From an uncultured Treponema sp. (GTDB taxonomy: Bacteria; Spirochaetota; Spirochaetia; Treponematales; Treponemataceae), in assembly GCA_937885235.1 (NCBI GenBank), contig CAKZZK010000292.1, positions 1 through 31,348 on the forward strand: 31,348 nucleotides of DNA. Reading direction: 5' to 3'. The translations under genes were made by a program, and so were the position numbers. How positions within the stretch are numbered: the stretch's first letter is position 1; every line of letters starts with the position of its first letter. The notes beneath the pieces were generated by a model. That model searched no databases. It had not been told where the DNA came from and was given only the letters and a program-made list of their open reading frames with translations. Shown here piece after piece: positions 15,458 to 23,862 of the stretch.

Positions 15458-16502
15458 CCGCACCCGCAAGTTCCGCGCGGTAAGCCTGCGCTTCGGCCTC
15501 ATTGCAGTAGACAAAATGAGCTCCCGCAAATTCGTGCATGGAGGGCTGCTCCGTGCTGTAATCATGCGCGTCGGCGGGATTGTAGATGCTCCTCACCCGC
15601 CGCCGCTCGTAGTGCGGATCGGGAAGGGGGATGGCGCTCAGAAGGCTCTTTGTATACGGATGAAGCGGATGTGCAAAAAGCTCATCGGCAGGGGCAAGTT
15701 CCACAATCTTTCCGTAATACATGACGGCAATGCGGTCAGAAAAGTATTTTACCACCGAAAGGTCATGGGCAATAAAGAGCAGCGTCAGCCCCATGTCCCG
15801 CCGCAAGTCGTTGAGCAGGTTTATAACCTGTGCCTTTATAGAAACATCGAGCGCGCTCACCGGCTCGTCCGCAATGATAAGCGAAGGCTGCATAATGATT
15901 GCCCGCGCTATGCCGATTCGCTGCCGCTGCCCGCCGGAAAACTCGTGGGGGTAACGGTCCGCATATTCCGGCAGCAGCCCCACCTTTATGAGCACGTGAG
16001 CCACCTCGGCGGAAATGCGCCCCTCATCGCGGATGCCCTGAATGCGCAAGCCTTCCGCAATGATTTCCCGCACCGTCATGCGGGGATCCAGAGAGCTGAC
16101 GGGGTCTTGGTAAATCATCTGAATCTTCGTGTTAAAGCCCGCGTTCCGCCCGCGCTTCTGTATCTCTCTAAGCTGCGCCCGCGCCCCGCTGATGATGCGC
16201 TTCTTTTCTTTTTTTGTAATCCTGCCGCTCCGTGCGTCCTGCCGTGCTTTAGCTATTGCTTCCGTGCAGTCAAGGGTGCCCTCGTTGATTACCTTGCCGT
16301 CAAAGCTGATTTTTCCGCCGCTAATCTTATACAGCCCGATTATTGAGCGCCCCGTGGTGGTCTTGCCGCAGCCGCTTTCGCCCACCAGTCCCAAGACCTC
16401 GCCACGGTGTATGTCAAAGCTTATGTCATTAACCGCGCGGAACTTGCCGCCATCAAAATACTGCCTTAAGTGCTCCACCCGCAGGATTACGTCAGTTGCC
16501 AT
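15450..16502 (-). CDS. oppF: Oligopeptide ABC transporter ATP-binding protein (OppF-like)
   Basis: One of two ATPases that power peptide import. It shows Walker A GESGCGKTT (41-49), Q-loop in QMIYQDP, signature FSGGQRQRIGIARAI (about 188-202), Walker B LIIADEP and the H-loop in LLFIAHDLSVV. The C-terminal oligopeptide-transporter extension begins at HPYTKSLLSAIPLPDP. About 45 lysine- and arginine-rich residues (about 75-122) are inserted between the A-loop/beta region and the Q-loop, longer than in typical OppF proteins. It overlaps oppD by 11 nt, in an operon A-B-C-D-F. A dipeptide or nickel importer cannot be excluded from sequence, but the gene order favours Opp/Dpp. Confidence 0.92.
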   Translation of the reverse strand: MATDVILRVEHLRQYFDGGKFRAVNDISFDIHRGEVLGLVGESGCGKTTTGRSIIGLYKISGGKISFDGKVINEGTLDCTEAIAKARQDARSGRITKKEKKRIISGARAQLREIQKRGRNAGFNTKIQMIYQDPVSSLDPRMTVREIIAEGLRIQGIRDEGRISAEVAHVLIKVGLLPEYADRYPHEFSGGQRQRIGIARAIIMQPSLIIADEPVSALDVSIKAQVINLLNDLRRDMGLTLLFIAHDLSVVKYFSDRIAVMYYGKIVELAPADELFAHPLHPYTKSLLSAIPLPDPHYERRRVRSIYNPADAHDYSTEQPSMHEFAGAHFVYCNEAEAQAYRAELAGADE

Positions 16503-17751
16503 TATGAACCTCCCTTTCCTTCATGCGCGCAATACGCTCTGCAACCGTCCGCGGCATATCCACATGGGGAGCCTTGGGGTGCAGGAGCCATGTGGCGGCA
16601 TAGTGGCTCTCGCTTATCTTGAAGAGCGGAGGTTCCCTTTCAAAGTCTATCGCCATGGCATACTTGTTGCGCGGCGCAAAGGCATCGCCAACAGGCGGCG
16701 TAAGCATATTTGGCGGCGTGCCGGGTATGGCTTCAAGCGTGTCCTTTGTGTCAAGGTCAGGCATGGAAGCGAGCAGCGCCCAAGTATAGGGATGGGCGGG
16801 GTGATAGAAAATATCTTCCGCTGTCCCTGTCTCTACAATCTTTCCCGCATACATGACGGCAATCTTGTCCGCCACGTTTGCCACCACGCCAAGGTCGTGC
16901 GTGATGAAGATAACGCTCATCCCCCTGCTCTGCTTGAGGCGGTTTATGAGCTCTATTATCTGCGCCTGAATGGTAACGTCAAGCGCGGTGGTCGGTTCAT
17001 CGCAGATGAGCAGGTCGGGGTTAGCCGCAATGGCGATGGCAATCACAATCCGCTGCCTCATGCCGCCGGAAAACTCAAAGGGATACTGCCCGAAGCGCTT
17101 TTCAGGTTCCCGTATGCCCACCTCTTCCATGATGGCAATGGCTTTCTCGTACGCCATCTTCTTGGTAACGCGGAAGTTCTTTTCAGTATAAGCCTTTTCA
17201 GCCTCACCGAAAAGCTGAGCCTGCCCCGCCCGTATGCATTCCAAGTCTGCAGCTTCTGCGGCACTAAGGGAAGACTTGTCTTTGAGATATTTTTTAAAAA
17301 GAGCAAGCTCTTCCTTTTTAAGCACGCGCCCTAACTGCTTGATAAGGGAAGCAAATGTTTTTGCCGCAAGCCGCTGCTTTGTGCGCCCGTTCAGTATGGT
17401 CGCCTCGGTAAGCTGGGGACCAATCTTCATGATGGGGTCAAGGGAAGACATGGGGTCTTGGAAAATCATGGTAATTTCGTTGCCGCGGATTCGCTCAAAT
17501 TCCCGCTCTGGAAGTCCCAGCAGGTTCCGCCCCCCGAAAAGCACCTGCCCGCCCTCAATGACTGCGTTTGCCGCCTCAATGCCCAGCAGGGATTTTGCCG
17601 TAACAGACTTGCCCGAGCCGGACTCTCCCACAATGGCGAGCGTCTCCCCCTTGGCAAGGGAAAGGTTTATGCCGCGCACCGCCTGGACCGTACCCTTTCT
17701 CGTGCGGAAAGAGATGCGGAGATCCTTTATTTCAAGCACATTCTCTTTCAC
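16492..17751 (-). CDS. oppD: Oligopeptide ABC transporter ATP-binding protein (OppD-like), with insertion
   Basis: Second ATPase of the importer. Walker A is GESGSGKS (42-49), Q-loop FQDP (about 97-100), signature FSGGMRQRIVIAIAIA (227-242), Walker B LLICDEP and H-loop VIFITHDLGVV. The C-terminal Opp/Dpp region includes HPYTWALLASMPDLD. At 419 residues it is well above the usual ~330-350. The extra length is a charged, helical insertion at about 125-200, between the Q-loop and the signature, in the helical subdomain that contacts the permease. It starts with GTG at 17751, overlapping the oppC stop as GTGA. A G-rich Shine-Dalgarno lies 7 nt upstream. Confidence 0.92.
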   Translation of the reverse strand: MKENVLEIKDLRISFRTRKGTVQAVRGINLSLAKGETLAIVGESGSGKSVTAKSLLGIEAANAVIEGGQVLFGGRNLLGLPEREFERIRGNEITMIFQDPMSSLDPIMKIGPQLTEATILNGRTKQRLAAKTFASLIKQLGRVLKKEELALFKKYLKDKSSLSAAEAADLECIRAGQAQLFGEAEKAYTEKNFRVTKKMAYEKAIAIMEEVGIREPEKRFGQYPFEFSGGMRQRIVIAIAIAANPDLLICDEPTTALDVTIQAQIIELINRLKQSRGMSVIFITHDLGVVANVADKIAVMYAGKIVETGTAEDIFYHPAHPYTWALLASMPDLDTKDTLEAIPGTPPNMLTPPVGDAFAPRNKYAMAIDFEREPPLFKISESHYAATWLLHPKAPHVDMPRTVAERIARMKEREVHNGN

Positions 17752-19211
17752 TGTTCCGCCCCCCGCAGAGAAGGATTAAAGGCATCCCGCAGTCCGTTTC
17801 CAAATTCATTGAAGCAGACAAGCAGTATGGAGATGAACGCACCGGGAAAGAATATTGCATGGGGATAGGTGGAAAGCGCGTCCTTTGCATTGTTGAGCAT
17901 AGTGCCCACGCTCGTAATGCTGTCCGAGTCCAGATTGACTATGCCAAGGTAGCTCAGCGTCGCCTCGCTGAAGATAACGCCGGGAATGGTGAGCACTGAC
18001 ACCGTGATGATAAAGCCCGCCGCATTTGGCAGGATATGGCGGAAGATAAGGCGGGAATCCTTTGCGCCAAGCGTGCGGCTTGCGTTCACGTAGTCCTGCC
18101 CCTTAAAGCGGTAGAACTGCGCGCGCACCGTGGAAGAAGTCCCTATCCAGCCGTAGAAGATAAAGGCAAAGAAGAGCGCCGCGACGGGACCAAGCTTCTG
18201 TGCAAGATAGAGCTGAAAGAGCACCATAGTCACCTGCGTCGGCACTTCATAGATGATATCCTTTATGCGCTCAAAGATAAGGTCAAAGGTGCCGCCATAG
18301 TAGCCTTCAAGCGAGCCTATGATGACCCCTAAAAAGAGATTGATTGCCGAAACGACAAGGCTCAGGCAGAGGGAAAGCCGCGCTCCGTGGGCAAGGCGGG
18401 TAAAGATGTCGTAGCCAGACATATCAGCGCCAAAGAGGAAAGCCGCCTCCCTGCCGTGCCGGTAAAAATACCACTCGCTGTAGAGCGTGCGTAGCTCGTA
18501 CTGGCTGCCGTTCATGCGGAGCGTGTAGTAGGCATAGCCGTCAGGAGAAGAGACATCCTCTTCATAAATAGGAATAAAGTTATCCGCCGCATCTTTCTGT
18601 GCGATGCCCTTTTCATCGGTTGCGAACCAGGCGTTCATATCGTTGCGGTAGGCAAGGTTCTTTACTTTTGTCTGGTCTATGAGCGGGTAGAACAGCTGCC
18701 GCCCCGTGCGTTCCTCATAGGCCCGTGCCTCCTCATATTCCTCTTTGGTAAGGCGGATTTTCACCCAGCCGGTCTTTGCATAGCTGTCCACCCGCAGCGA
18801 ATACCATGTCTGGGGCCGCTTTGCCACAAGATGTTCTTTTGTACCGTAGAACCTCATCACCGCGTCGGGAATGGCGGAAAAGTACTGGTAGCTCTGGAGG
18901 TTCACCTCCATCTTCCTGCCCCCGTCCCAAAATCCGCTCGGGGCAAAGAGCCTGCTCTTGGGCGCGGCATAGGCATAGTAGCCGTCTTTGTCCGTCATGC
19001 GGAAAGGCGAAAAGAGCGGCGCAAGAAAGGCATAGAGGAAGAGCATGATGATGATGCCAAAGCAGATGACGGAGCCCTTATTTGTTGCAAAGCGGGTGAG
19101 CGCGTCCTGCAGGTAGCCCACGGGCTTTGTGTCCAGCCGGACTTCCCCGTTCCCCGCGTCCTGTGCGACAAAGGCAAATTTTTCTATAGGAATATCATCG
19201 TCATAATTCAT
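17748..19211 (-). CDS. oppC: Oligopeptide ABC transporter permease (OppC-like) with large extracytoplasmic insertion
   Basis: Inner-membrane permease subunit. TM1 is about 46-67. The canonical 'GTD..GRD' segment appears as GADMSGYDIFTRLAHGARLSL (261-281), followed by the remaining helices and the EAA loop LGAKDSRLIFRHILPNAAG. Typical OppC proteins have some 300 residues and 30-40 residues between TM1 and that segment. This one has 487 residues and about 190 there (70-258), rich in Tyr and charged residues (DGYYAYAAPKSRLFAP, EEYEEARAYEE, GYAYYTLRMNGSQYEL). That stretch should lie on the periplasmic side, facing the binding protein. The start has GGGAGGGAG upstream and overlaps oppB by 11 nt. 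Confidence 0.92.
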   Translation of the reverse strand: MNYDDDIPIEKFAFVAQDAGNGEVRLDTKPVGYLQDALTRFATNKGSVICFGIIIMLFLYAFLAPLFSPFRMTDKDGYYAYAAPKSRLFAPSGFWDGGRKMEVNLQSYQYFSAIPDAVMRFYGTKEHLVAKRPQTWYSLRVDSYAKTGWVKIRLTKEEYEEARAYEERTGRQLFYPLIDQTKVKNLAYRNDMNAWFATDEKGIAQKDAADNFIPIYEEDVSSPDGYAYYTLRMNGSQYELRTLYSEWYFYRHGREAAFLFGADMSGYDIFTRLAHGARLSLCLSLVVSAINLFLGVIIGSLEGYYGGTFDLIFERIKDIIYEVPTQVTMVLFQLYLAQKLGPVAALFFAFIFYGWIGTSSTVRAQFYRFKGQDYVNASRTLGAKDSRLIFRHILPNAAGFIITVSVLTIPGVIFSEATLSYLGIVNLDSDSITSVGTMLNNAKDALSTYPHAIFFPGAFISILLVCFNEFGNGLRDAFNPSLRGAEQ

Positions 19212-20169
19212 TTGTCTTGCTCCCTCCCATGCGTATTCTTGGATCGATAAGGCCGTAACTTAAATCGCTCGCAATGCCAGCCGAAAGCCCTATGCTCACG
19301 TAGAACATGCTTATCGCCATAAACACGGAATAGTCCTTGACGGCGATGGACTGCACGTATGTCTTCCCTATGCCCGGCACGGCGAATATCTGCTCGATGA
19401 CCATGGAACCACCCAGAATGCCTATGAAATCTGCAAGAAAGGAAGGCATAAGCGGCACAAAGGAATTGCGCAGGGCATGGCGCACGGTCGCCTGCGCACG
19501 GCTCAGCCCCTTGGTGCGGGCAAGCAGCATATAGTCCGCCGTCAGCTGCTCGGTAAGCTCCGCGCGGATAAGGCGCATAGTGCTTGCGATGGGACCAAAG
19601 GAAAGCGCGAGCACAGGCATAATCGCGCTGTGGAACATGGGCCAGCTGAAAAAATCCCTGCCGTCGCGGAATATCAGCGGGCACCAGTTAAGCCGGTAGC
19701 CCACATAGTACTGCAAGAGAAAGGCATAGATAAAGGAAGGAACAGAGATAAAGAGCATGATGAAGACCTGAATGATGTGGTCAGGCCAGCGGTTCTTGTT
19801 CACCGCCGCAACGATGCCGAAGGTGATGCCCAGCGGCAGGGAAAAAAGCACGGAGATGACGTTCACATAGATGGTGGCGGGAAGCTTTTCCGCAATGTAG
19901 CCGCTCACCGGCTGCAGAAAGGTGCCCATCGAGGTGCAAAATCCCCAGTCCCAGCGGGTAAAGACCTTGCGCAAAAAGATGCCGTACTGCACGATGATGG
20001 GCTTATTGTAGCCCCAAGCTTCACGCATCTCGCGGAGCGCCTTGTCAAATCCCCCTGCCACCGCCTCCACGGGATTGGGCAGCAGACGGATAAGGACAAA
20101 AAGCATGGTCATGATGATGAAAAGGCTCAGCACAAGGAGCGCAAGGCGTTTTAATACGTATTTGAGCAT
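19201..20169 (-). CDS. oppB: Oligopeptide ABC transporter permease (OppB-like)
   Basis: Partner permease of about 322 residues, the normal length for OppB. The start is MLKYVLKRLALLVLSLFII with the first helix. Other landmarks are the periplasmic loop with DWGFCTSMGTFLQPVSGYI, the EAA motif ARTKGLSRAQATVRHALRN, and the C-terminal segment VPGIGKTYVQSIAVKDYSVFM. The chosen ATG at 20169 lies 1 nt after the oppA stop (TGATATG), which implies coupling; a longer frame to 20223 overlaps oppA and has no membrane-protein character. It forms a heterodimer with OppC. Confidence 0.94.
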   Translation of the reverse strand: MLKYVLKRLALLVLSLFIIMTMLFVLIRLLPNPVEAVAGGFDKALREMREAWGYNKPIIVQYGIFLRKVFTRWDWGFCTSMGTFLQPVSGYIAEKLPATIYVNVISVLFSLPLGITFGIVAAVNKNRWPDHIIQVFIMLFISVPSFIYAFLLQYYVGYRLNWCPLIFRDGRDFFSWPMFHSAIMPVLALSFGPIASTMRLIRAELTEQLTADYMLLARTKGLSRAQATVRHALRNSFVPLMPSFLADFIGILGGSMVIEQIFAVPGIGKTYVQSIAVKDYSVFMAISMFYVSIGLSAGIASDLSYGLIDPRIRMGGSKTNEL

Positions 20170-20170
20170 A

Positions 20171-22162
20171 TCAGTACTTGAGCTGGTAGTTGTTTTCGGC
20201 GCAGTACGCCTCCCATTCCTCATCGTTCATCGTGTAGTGCCGCGCCTGAATGCCGCCGCGCTCCACAAGGTCGTTGATGTAGATGTCCGCGCCCTCAATT
20301 ACGCGCTGGGAAACGAGGACGTTTGAGTTCCAGTAGCTTACGGGAAGCATGATATAGGTGCCGAGCAGAGCCTTTTCCACCCCCGCGAGCACGGCACAGC
20401 GGGTGGCTATGTCTGCCGTTACGTACTCACCGTTGCAGAGCGCGTTGTACCAGCCGGTATAGGTCTTGGTGAGCTCCCTGCCGTTTATGGTGATGGTGCA
20501 GGTTTCCGTTTCGGGGTCAAAGCCGTATTCACTGAGGGCTTCTTTCGTACAGTAGCACCAGAGTATGCCGTAGGGGTCAAAGCTCGCCCCCCCCCAGCCG
20601 GTGATTGCGGCATCGACATTGCCCTTTTTCATATTGTTGTAATAATCCTGGTCAGTGACGAGGTTCACCTTCACCTTGCCTTCAAAGCCCGTGCCCTCTG
20701 CCGCGCCGTCTATGGCTTCCTGCAGGAAAGCGGTGCGGCGGACGTTGCCGGGAGAAGCAACCGCCATGTGCAGGTCTATCTGAAAGCGGTCGGTATCCTT
20801 TATGCTGCCGTCGGCAAGGAGCGCGCGGTATGCCTTGTCCATATACTCCCGTGCGTTGGCAAGGTCGTAGCCGGTTATGTCGTCAATATTCGACGTGCCG
20901 TAAAACTCACAGAGCGCTTCCTGAGCCTGAGCCGTGTCGCGGTACAAGCTGTTTGTTTCTGGATCTGCAACATAGGAATAATTGACGAGCCCGAAGCCCG
21001 GCGTGGAGCCTATGTCTATGGTTTCCACGTACTTGTGGCGGTCAAGGGCGAGGGACACCGCGTGGCGGAAATCCTTGTTCGCAATAAAGCTGTGGTTTAT
21101 GCCCGCCGAATCCTCGCGCTTGAGCGATTCCTTGTCCGAATTAAAGCTGAACTTCCAGGTATAGGAAAGCGGATTGATGACGCGGTATTCGCTTGCAGCA
21201 TACTTGGGCAGGTCGTTTACGGTGAGCGATACTTCGGAAAGCTTGCCCTGCAGGAAGAGCGAAAGCTGCGTTGCCGGTTCGCTGATGAACTGGATATAGA
21301 TATTCGTCGTCTGGTATTCGTCTTTGTGCCGTCCGTCGCTGTAGCCGTACCACTTTTCGTTGCGGGAGAGCATCATGGATTTTTCCGGCTGATAGGCAGT
21401 CACCTTGTAGGGACCGCAGGAAGCGGAGCTTTCCACGCTGGTGTTGTAGGAGCTTTTCACAATGTCGCCGCTCTGCTGCTTGTTTCCCTCGTACAAGTCT
21501 TCGCGCAGGGGCGAAAGCAAGCCTATGTTGTAGACAAACATAAAGGGTGTGAGCGGCTGGTCGAGCACGAACGTCATGGTATAGGAGTCATCCTTGATGA
21601 ATCCCACATCGTCCCAGTTCCCCTCTCCCTCGTAGTACGCCTCTGCATTTGCGATGATGAGGCGCTCTTCATAGAAGTTGCCTGAGCGGTAATTCTTCAT
21701 CTGGGGATTGAGGAACTGCTTGAGCGAATATTCGTAGGTGGCGGCATCAATGGGGGTTCCGTTATCCCAGCACGGGTCTTTGCGGAGCTTTATCTTCCAT
21801 GCATAGCCGGAATCCGCGCCCGCAGGCACATGGTAAGGAGACTTGCCCGCATATTCGGCGGTCACGTCCTCGGGGAATGCTTCCGCCATCTCGCAGACGG
21901 CCTTGTAGCCATCCTTCGTATCGTTGAGCGCGTATTCATAGAGGCCGCTCGATGTATAGCCGAATATCTTTGACTCATTCGCCATGCTCATGTCCGTGGG
22001 GTTCCAGGTCTGGACGGGGGTAATCGCGAAGCTGTACGTGTAGGTGGCGGTATCATCAGCGCTCACCTTTGCCTCATCTTTCTTCCCGCAGGAAACAAGG
22101 AGACATGCGACGGCGGAAAGCACAGCCGCAGCATATACAAAAGAAGAAGATCTGCTTGTCAT
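20171..22162 (-). CDS. oppA: Oligopeptide-binding lipoprotein (OppA-like, SBP family 5)
   Basis: Periplasmic substrate-binding lipoprotein and first gene of the opp operon. A signal peptide ends at lipobox LLVSC with Cys25. The mature part has the SBP_bac_5 pattern: TYSFAITPVQTWNPTDMSMAN, YAWKIKLRKDPCWDNGTPIDAATYEYSLKQFLNPQMKNY split by variable loops, FRHAVSLALDRHKYV and the C-terminal DAAITGWGGASFDPYG region. At 663 residues it is longer than the usual ~540. Ligands are probably peptides; the exact class cannot be read. A GGAGG lies 7 nt before the ATG. Upstream there is a GATAAT -10-like box near 22201 without a convincing -35. Confidence 0.93.
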   Translation of the reverse strand: MTSRSSSFVYAAAVLSAVACLLVSCGKKDEAKVSADDTATYTYSFAITPVQTWNPTDMSMANESKIFGYTSSGLYEYALNDTKDGYKAVCEMAEAFPEDVTAEYAGKSPYHVPAGADSGYAWKIKLRKDPCWDNGTPIDAATYEYSLKQFLNPQMKNYRSGNFYEERLIIANAEAYYEGEGNWDDVGFIKDDSYTMTFVLDQPLTPFMFVYNIGLLSPLREDLYEGNKQQSGDIVKSSYNTSVESSASCGPYKVTAYQPEKSMMLSRNEKWYGYSDGRHKDEYQTTNIYIQFISEPATQLSLFLQGKLSEVSLTVNDLPKYAASEYRVINPLSYTWKFSFNSDKESLKREDSAGINHSFIANKDFRHAVSLALDRHKYVETIDIGSTPGFGLVNYSYVADPETNSLYRDTAQAQEALCEFYGTSNIDDITGYDLANAREYMDKAYRALLADGSIKDTDRFQIDLHMAVASPGNVRRTAFLQEAIDGAAEGTGFEGKVKVNLVTDQDYYNNMKKGNVDAAITGWGGASFDPYGILWCYCTKEALSEYGFDPETETCTITINGRELTKTYTGWYNALCNGEYVTADIATRCAVLAGVEKALLGTYIMLPVSYWNSNVLVSQRVIEGADIYINDLVERGGIQARHYTMNDEEWEAYCAENNYQLKY

Positions 22163-22247
22163 GGAAGTTCCTCCAGAAAATATCCCCGTTTTGCCCGCAT
22201 ATTATCTGTATCGGCGATTGGCGGGAGGGGATAAAGGGCTCGCGGAA

Positions 22248-22279
22248 ACAAAAAAAGCCAGACGCAATCCGTCTGGCTT
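22248..22279 (-). terminator. Rho-independent terminator after the outer-membrane barrel gene
   Basis: Inverted repeat AAGCCAGACG (22255-22264) / CGTCTGGCTT (22270-22279) with a 5-nt loop. On the minus strand it is followed by a run of seven T. It ends the transcript of the barrel gene (22325-22978) and separates it from oppA. Confidence 0.85.
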
Positions 22280-22324
22280 GGGGTTATTTGTGTTTATGTA
22301 TATTTTATGGAGAGAAAATTGCTT

Positions 22325-22978
22325 CTAGAAGCGCACGAGGAAGCCTGCGCTGAGTGAAACACCGCGCGGGATTATGCCGGCGTCTACATCCTTCGGACGG
22401 GCTTTCACAAAACCGAGGTCATAGCGTAAATCGCCAAGAAGGGCAACGGAGGGTGAGAAGGAGTAAGTCACCCCCGCTCCGAACACGCCGCTGAACAGGA
22501 CGCGGGATTTCGGAGTGTAACCTGTACTTCCATCATCGTCATCGTCACTTTTCCATGTTAGATCCCCCAGAAGGAATGAAACCTGCGGACCTCCCTCAAG
22601 AAAGACAGTGAAGTTCTGGTTAACGGGGAAACCATAACCAACGAGCACAGGGAGAATGAGCGCATTATAGCTTAACGTTGATTTCCAAGTAGTTTTCTCA
22701 CCATTGCTATCTGTGTATGTGTATTTCATACCTGTTGTTGAATGCAGGAAGCCCAACTCTGGCTGCACGAAAAGGTTCTTTGCCGCAGGAATAGAAAACC
22801 TCGCAAATGCCGCGCCGCCGAAATCCCAGCTCTTTGCAAGATCAAGTTTTGCATCACCTACCGACACATCAGTTCCCACGCCCCATTCGCCCAGCGCACG
22901 TGCACCAAAAGCTATCTCTGAAAAAGCGAGCGGAAGCGCAAGCACGGCGACACAGAAAAAAGCAAGTAGTTTTTTCAT
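22325..22978 (-). CDS. Outer-membrane beta-barrel protein
   Basis: A 217-residue protein with a cleavable signal peptide (about 1-20, MKKLLAFFCVAVLALPLAFS). The mature part is a series of alternating amphipathic strands with Gly/aromatic patterns (FGGAAFARFSIPAAKNLFVQPELGF, LPVLVGYGFPVNQNFTVFLEGGPQ split across turns), consistent with an eight-stranded barrel of the OmpA/PorT-like type. It ends in Phe (GFLVRF), the usual outer-membrane assembly signal. An acidic loop (KSDDDDDGSTG) is probably external. The function is unknown: adhesion, a small pore or a structural role. AGGAGG lies upstream of the ATG. The gene has its own promoter, a long leader and a terminator. Confidence 0.88.
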   Translation of the reverse strand: MKKLLAFFCVAVLALPLAFSEIAFGARALGEWGVGTDVSVGDAKLDLAKSWDFGGAAFARFSIPAAKNLFVQPELGFLHSTTGMKYTYTDSNGEKTTWKSTLSYNALILPVLVGYGFPVNQNFTVFLEGGPQVSFLLGDLTWKSDDDDDGSTGYTPKSRVLFSGVFGAGVTYSFSPSVALLGDLRYDLGFVKARPKDVDAGIIPRGVSLSAGFLVRF

Positions 22979-23109
22979 AACCTAATATCCTCCTATATTT
23001 ATTATGGGAAGCTCTAAAAACGGCAGCTTTTAGGGGCACCCAGTATTCTCTCTTATCGGGAAAACCATCTTTCAACTTCAGCCCCCTGTAAGAGTTCCTC
23101 TAATTAATT
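22979..23109 (-). promoter_or_regulatory. Long, possibly structured 5' leader of the barrel gene
   Basis: About 130 nt lie between the predicted transcription start (about 23109) and the start codon. On the minus strand CTCTTA (23089-23094) can pair with TAAGAG (23050-23055), and GGGGGC (23081-23086) with GCCCCT (23032-23037). These stems interleave, as in a pseudoknot. A CTAAAA-N8-TTTTAG hairpin follows close to the ribosome binding site. It matches no riboswitch class I can recall. This is a candidate only. Confidence 0.35.
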
Positions 23110-23115
23110 TTTATA

Positions 23116-23144
23116 ATAATATACTCAAATTTCTCTAAGGTCAA
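23116..23144 (-). promoter_or_regulatory. Promoter of the outer-membrane barrel gene
   Basis: On the minus strand TTGACC (23139-23144), a 17-nt spacer and TATTAT (23116-23121), each five of six consensus bases. It is in an A/T-rich setting typical of a strong promoter. Confidence 0.75.
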
Positions 23145-23184
23145 GTGTTTTATAAAACTTCCTCTATCTAAAAAAAGAAAACAA

Positions 23185-23193
23185 TGATATACT
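23185..23193 (+). promoter_or_regulatory. Extended -10 promoter of the DUF308-thyX operon
   Basis: TGATATACT: a TGN extension followed by TATACT, about 22 nt before the DUF308 start codon. No -35 match is visible at the right distance, as is common for extended -10 promoters. Confidence 0.5.
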
Positions 23194-23215
23194 GAATTTC
23201 AGGAGGATTCTTTCT

Positions 23216-23854
23216 ATGGACGGAACAAGTTTTGGTTTTGGCGCGTTGGTGGCTGTCATAGGGCTGATTATCCTGATTGCCCCGGAAGCCAGCATCAAGG
23301 TTGTCGTCGTGCTGCTCGGCGCAACGGCGGTGATTAACGGCATCTATGACATCATGAAGGTTCGCTCGCTTTCGCGGGGTTCCGCGTACCGTGCCACCGT
23401 TATGACACACAGCTTGCTGAGCATTGCGGTTGGCTTGCTGGCGGTATTCCTGCCGTTTGCATTTTTCAGCATAGCGGAGAGCATCTTCCGCGTGATGCTC
23501 TACGTGCTCGCCATCTACCTGCTTGTGGCTGCGGTGCTGGAATTCTTCATCGCCATCAAGCTTCGTTCTGACGGATTGAAGGGCAATGCCTTCCTGATGG
23601 AGGCAGTGGCATGTGTAATTATCTCGCTCATCCTGTTCATGGTGCCGCACAATTTCGGCGTCATCATCGTGCGCATTCTGGGAGTCCTCATGCTGCTGGC
23701 AGGCAGCTGCTATGCGGTATACGCAGCAAGAAACCGCGCCATCGTGCTGGAGCCGGTGGAGCTTCGCGATGTCGACGACGAGGTTCTGGATGATGACGAT
23801 GAGGAAGAAGCCGAAGCGCCTGATTCCGACGAGACATCGGGCGAGGACGAATAG
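23216..23854 (+). CDS. DUF308/HdeD-like membrane protein with acidic tail
   Basis: A 212-residue inner-membrane protein with about six transmembrane helices arranged as repeated hairpins (GALVAVIGLIILIAPEASIK, KVVVVLLGATAVINGIYDIM, SLLSIAVGLLAVFLPFAFF and so on). This is the DUF308 pattern of HdeD-type proteins. HdeD is linked to acid tolerance in E. coli, but that role is not established here. The last ~35 residues are strongly acidic (DDEVLDDDDEEEAEAPDSDE) and probably cytoplasmic. AGGAGG lies 9 nt before the ATG. The stop is 8 nt before thyX, so the two are co-transcribed; there is no obvious functional link. Confidence 0.87.
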   Translation: MDGTSFGFGALVAVIGLIILIAPEASIKVVVVLLGATAVINGIYDIMKVRSLSRGSAYRATVMTHSLLSIAVGLLAVFLPFAFFSIAESIFRVMLYVLAIYLLVAAVLEFFIAIKLRSDGLKGNAFLMEAVACVIISLILFMVPHNFGVIIVRILGVLMLLAGSCYAVYAARNRAIVLEPVELRDVDDEVLDDDDEEEAEAPDSDETSGEDE

Positions 23855-23862
23855 GGGGCTGT

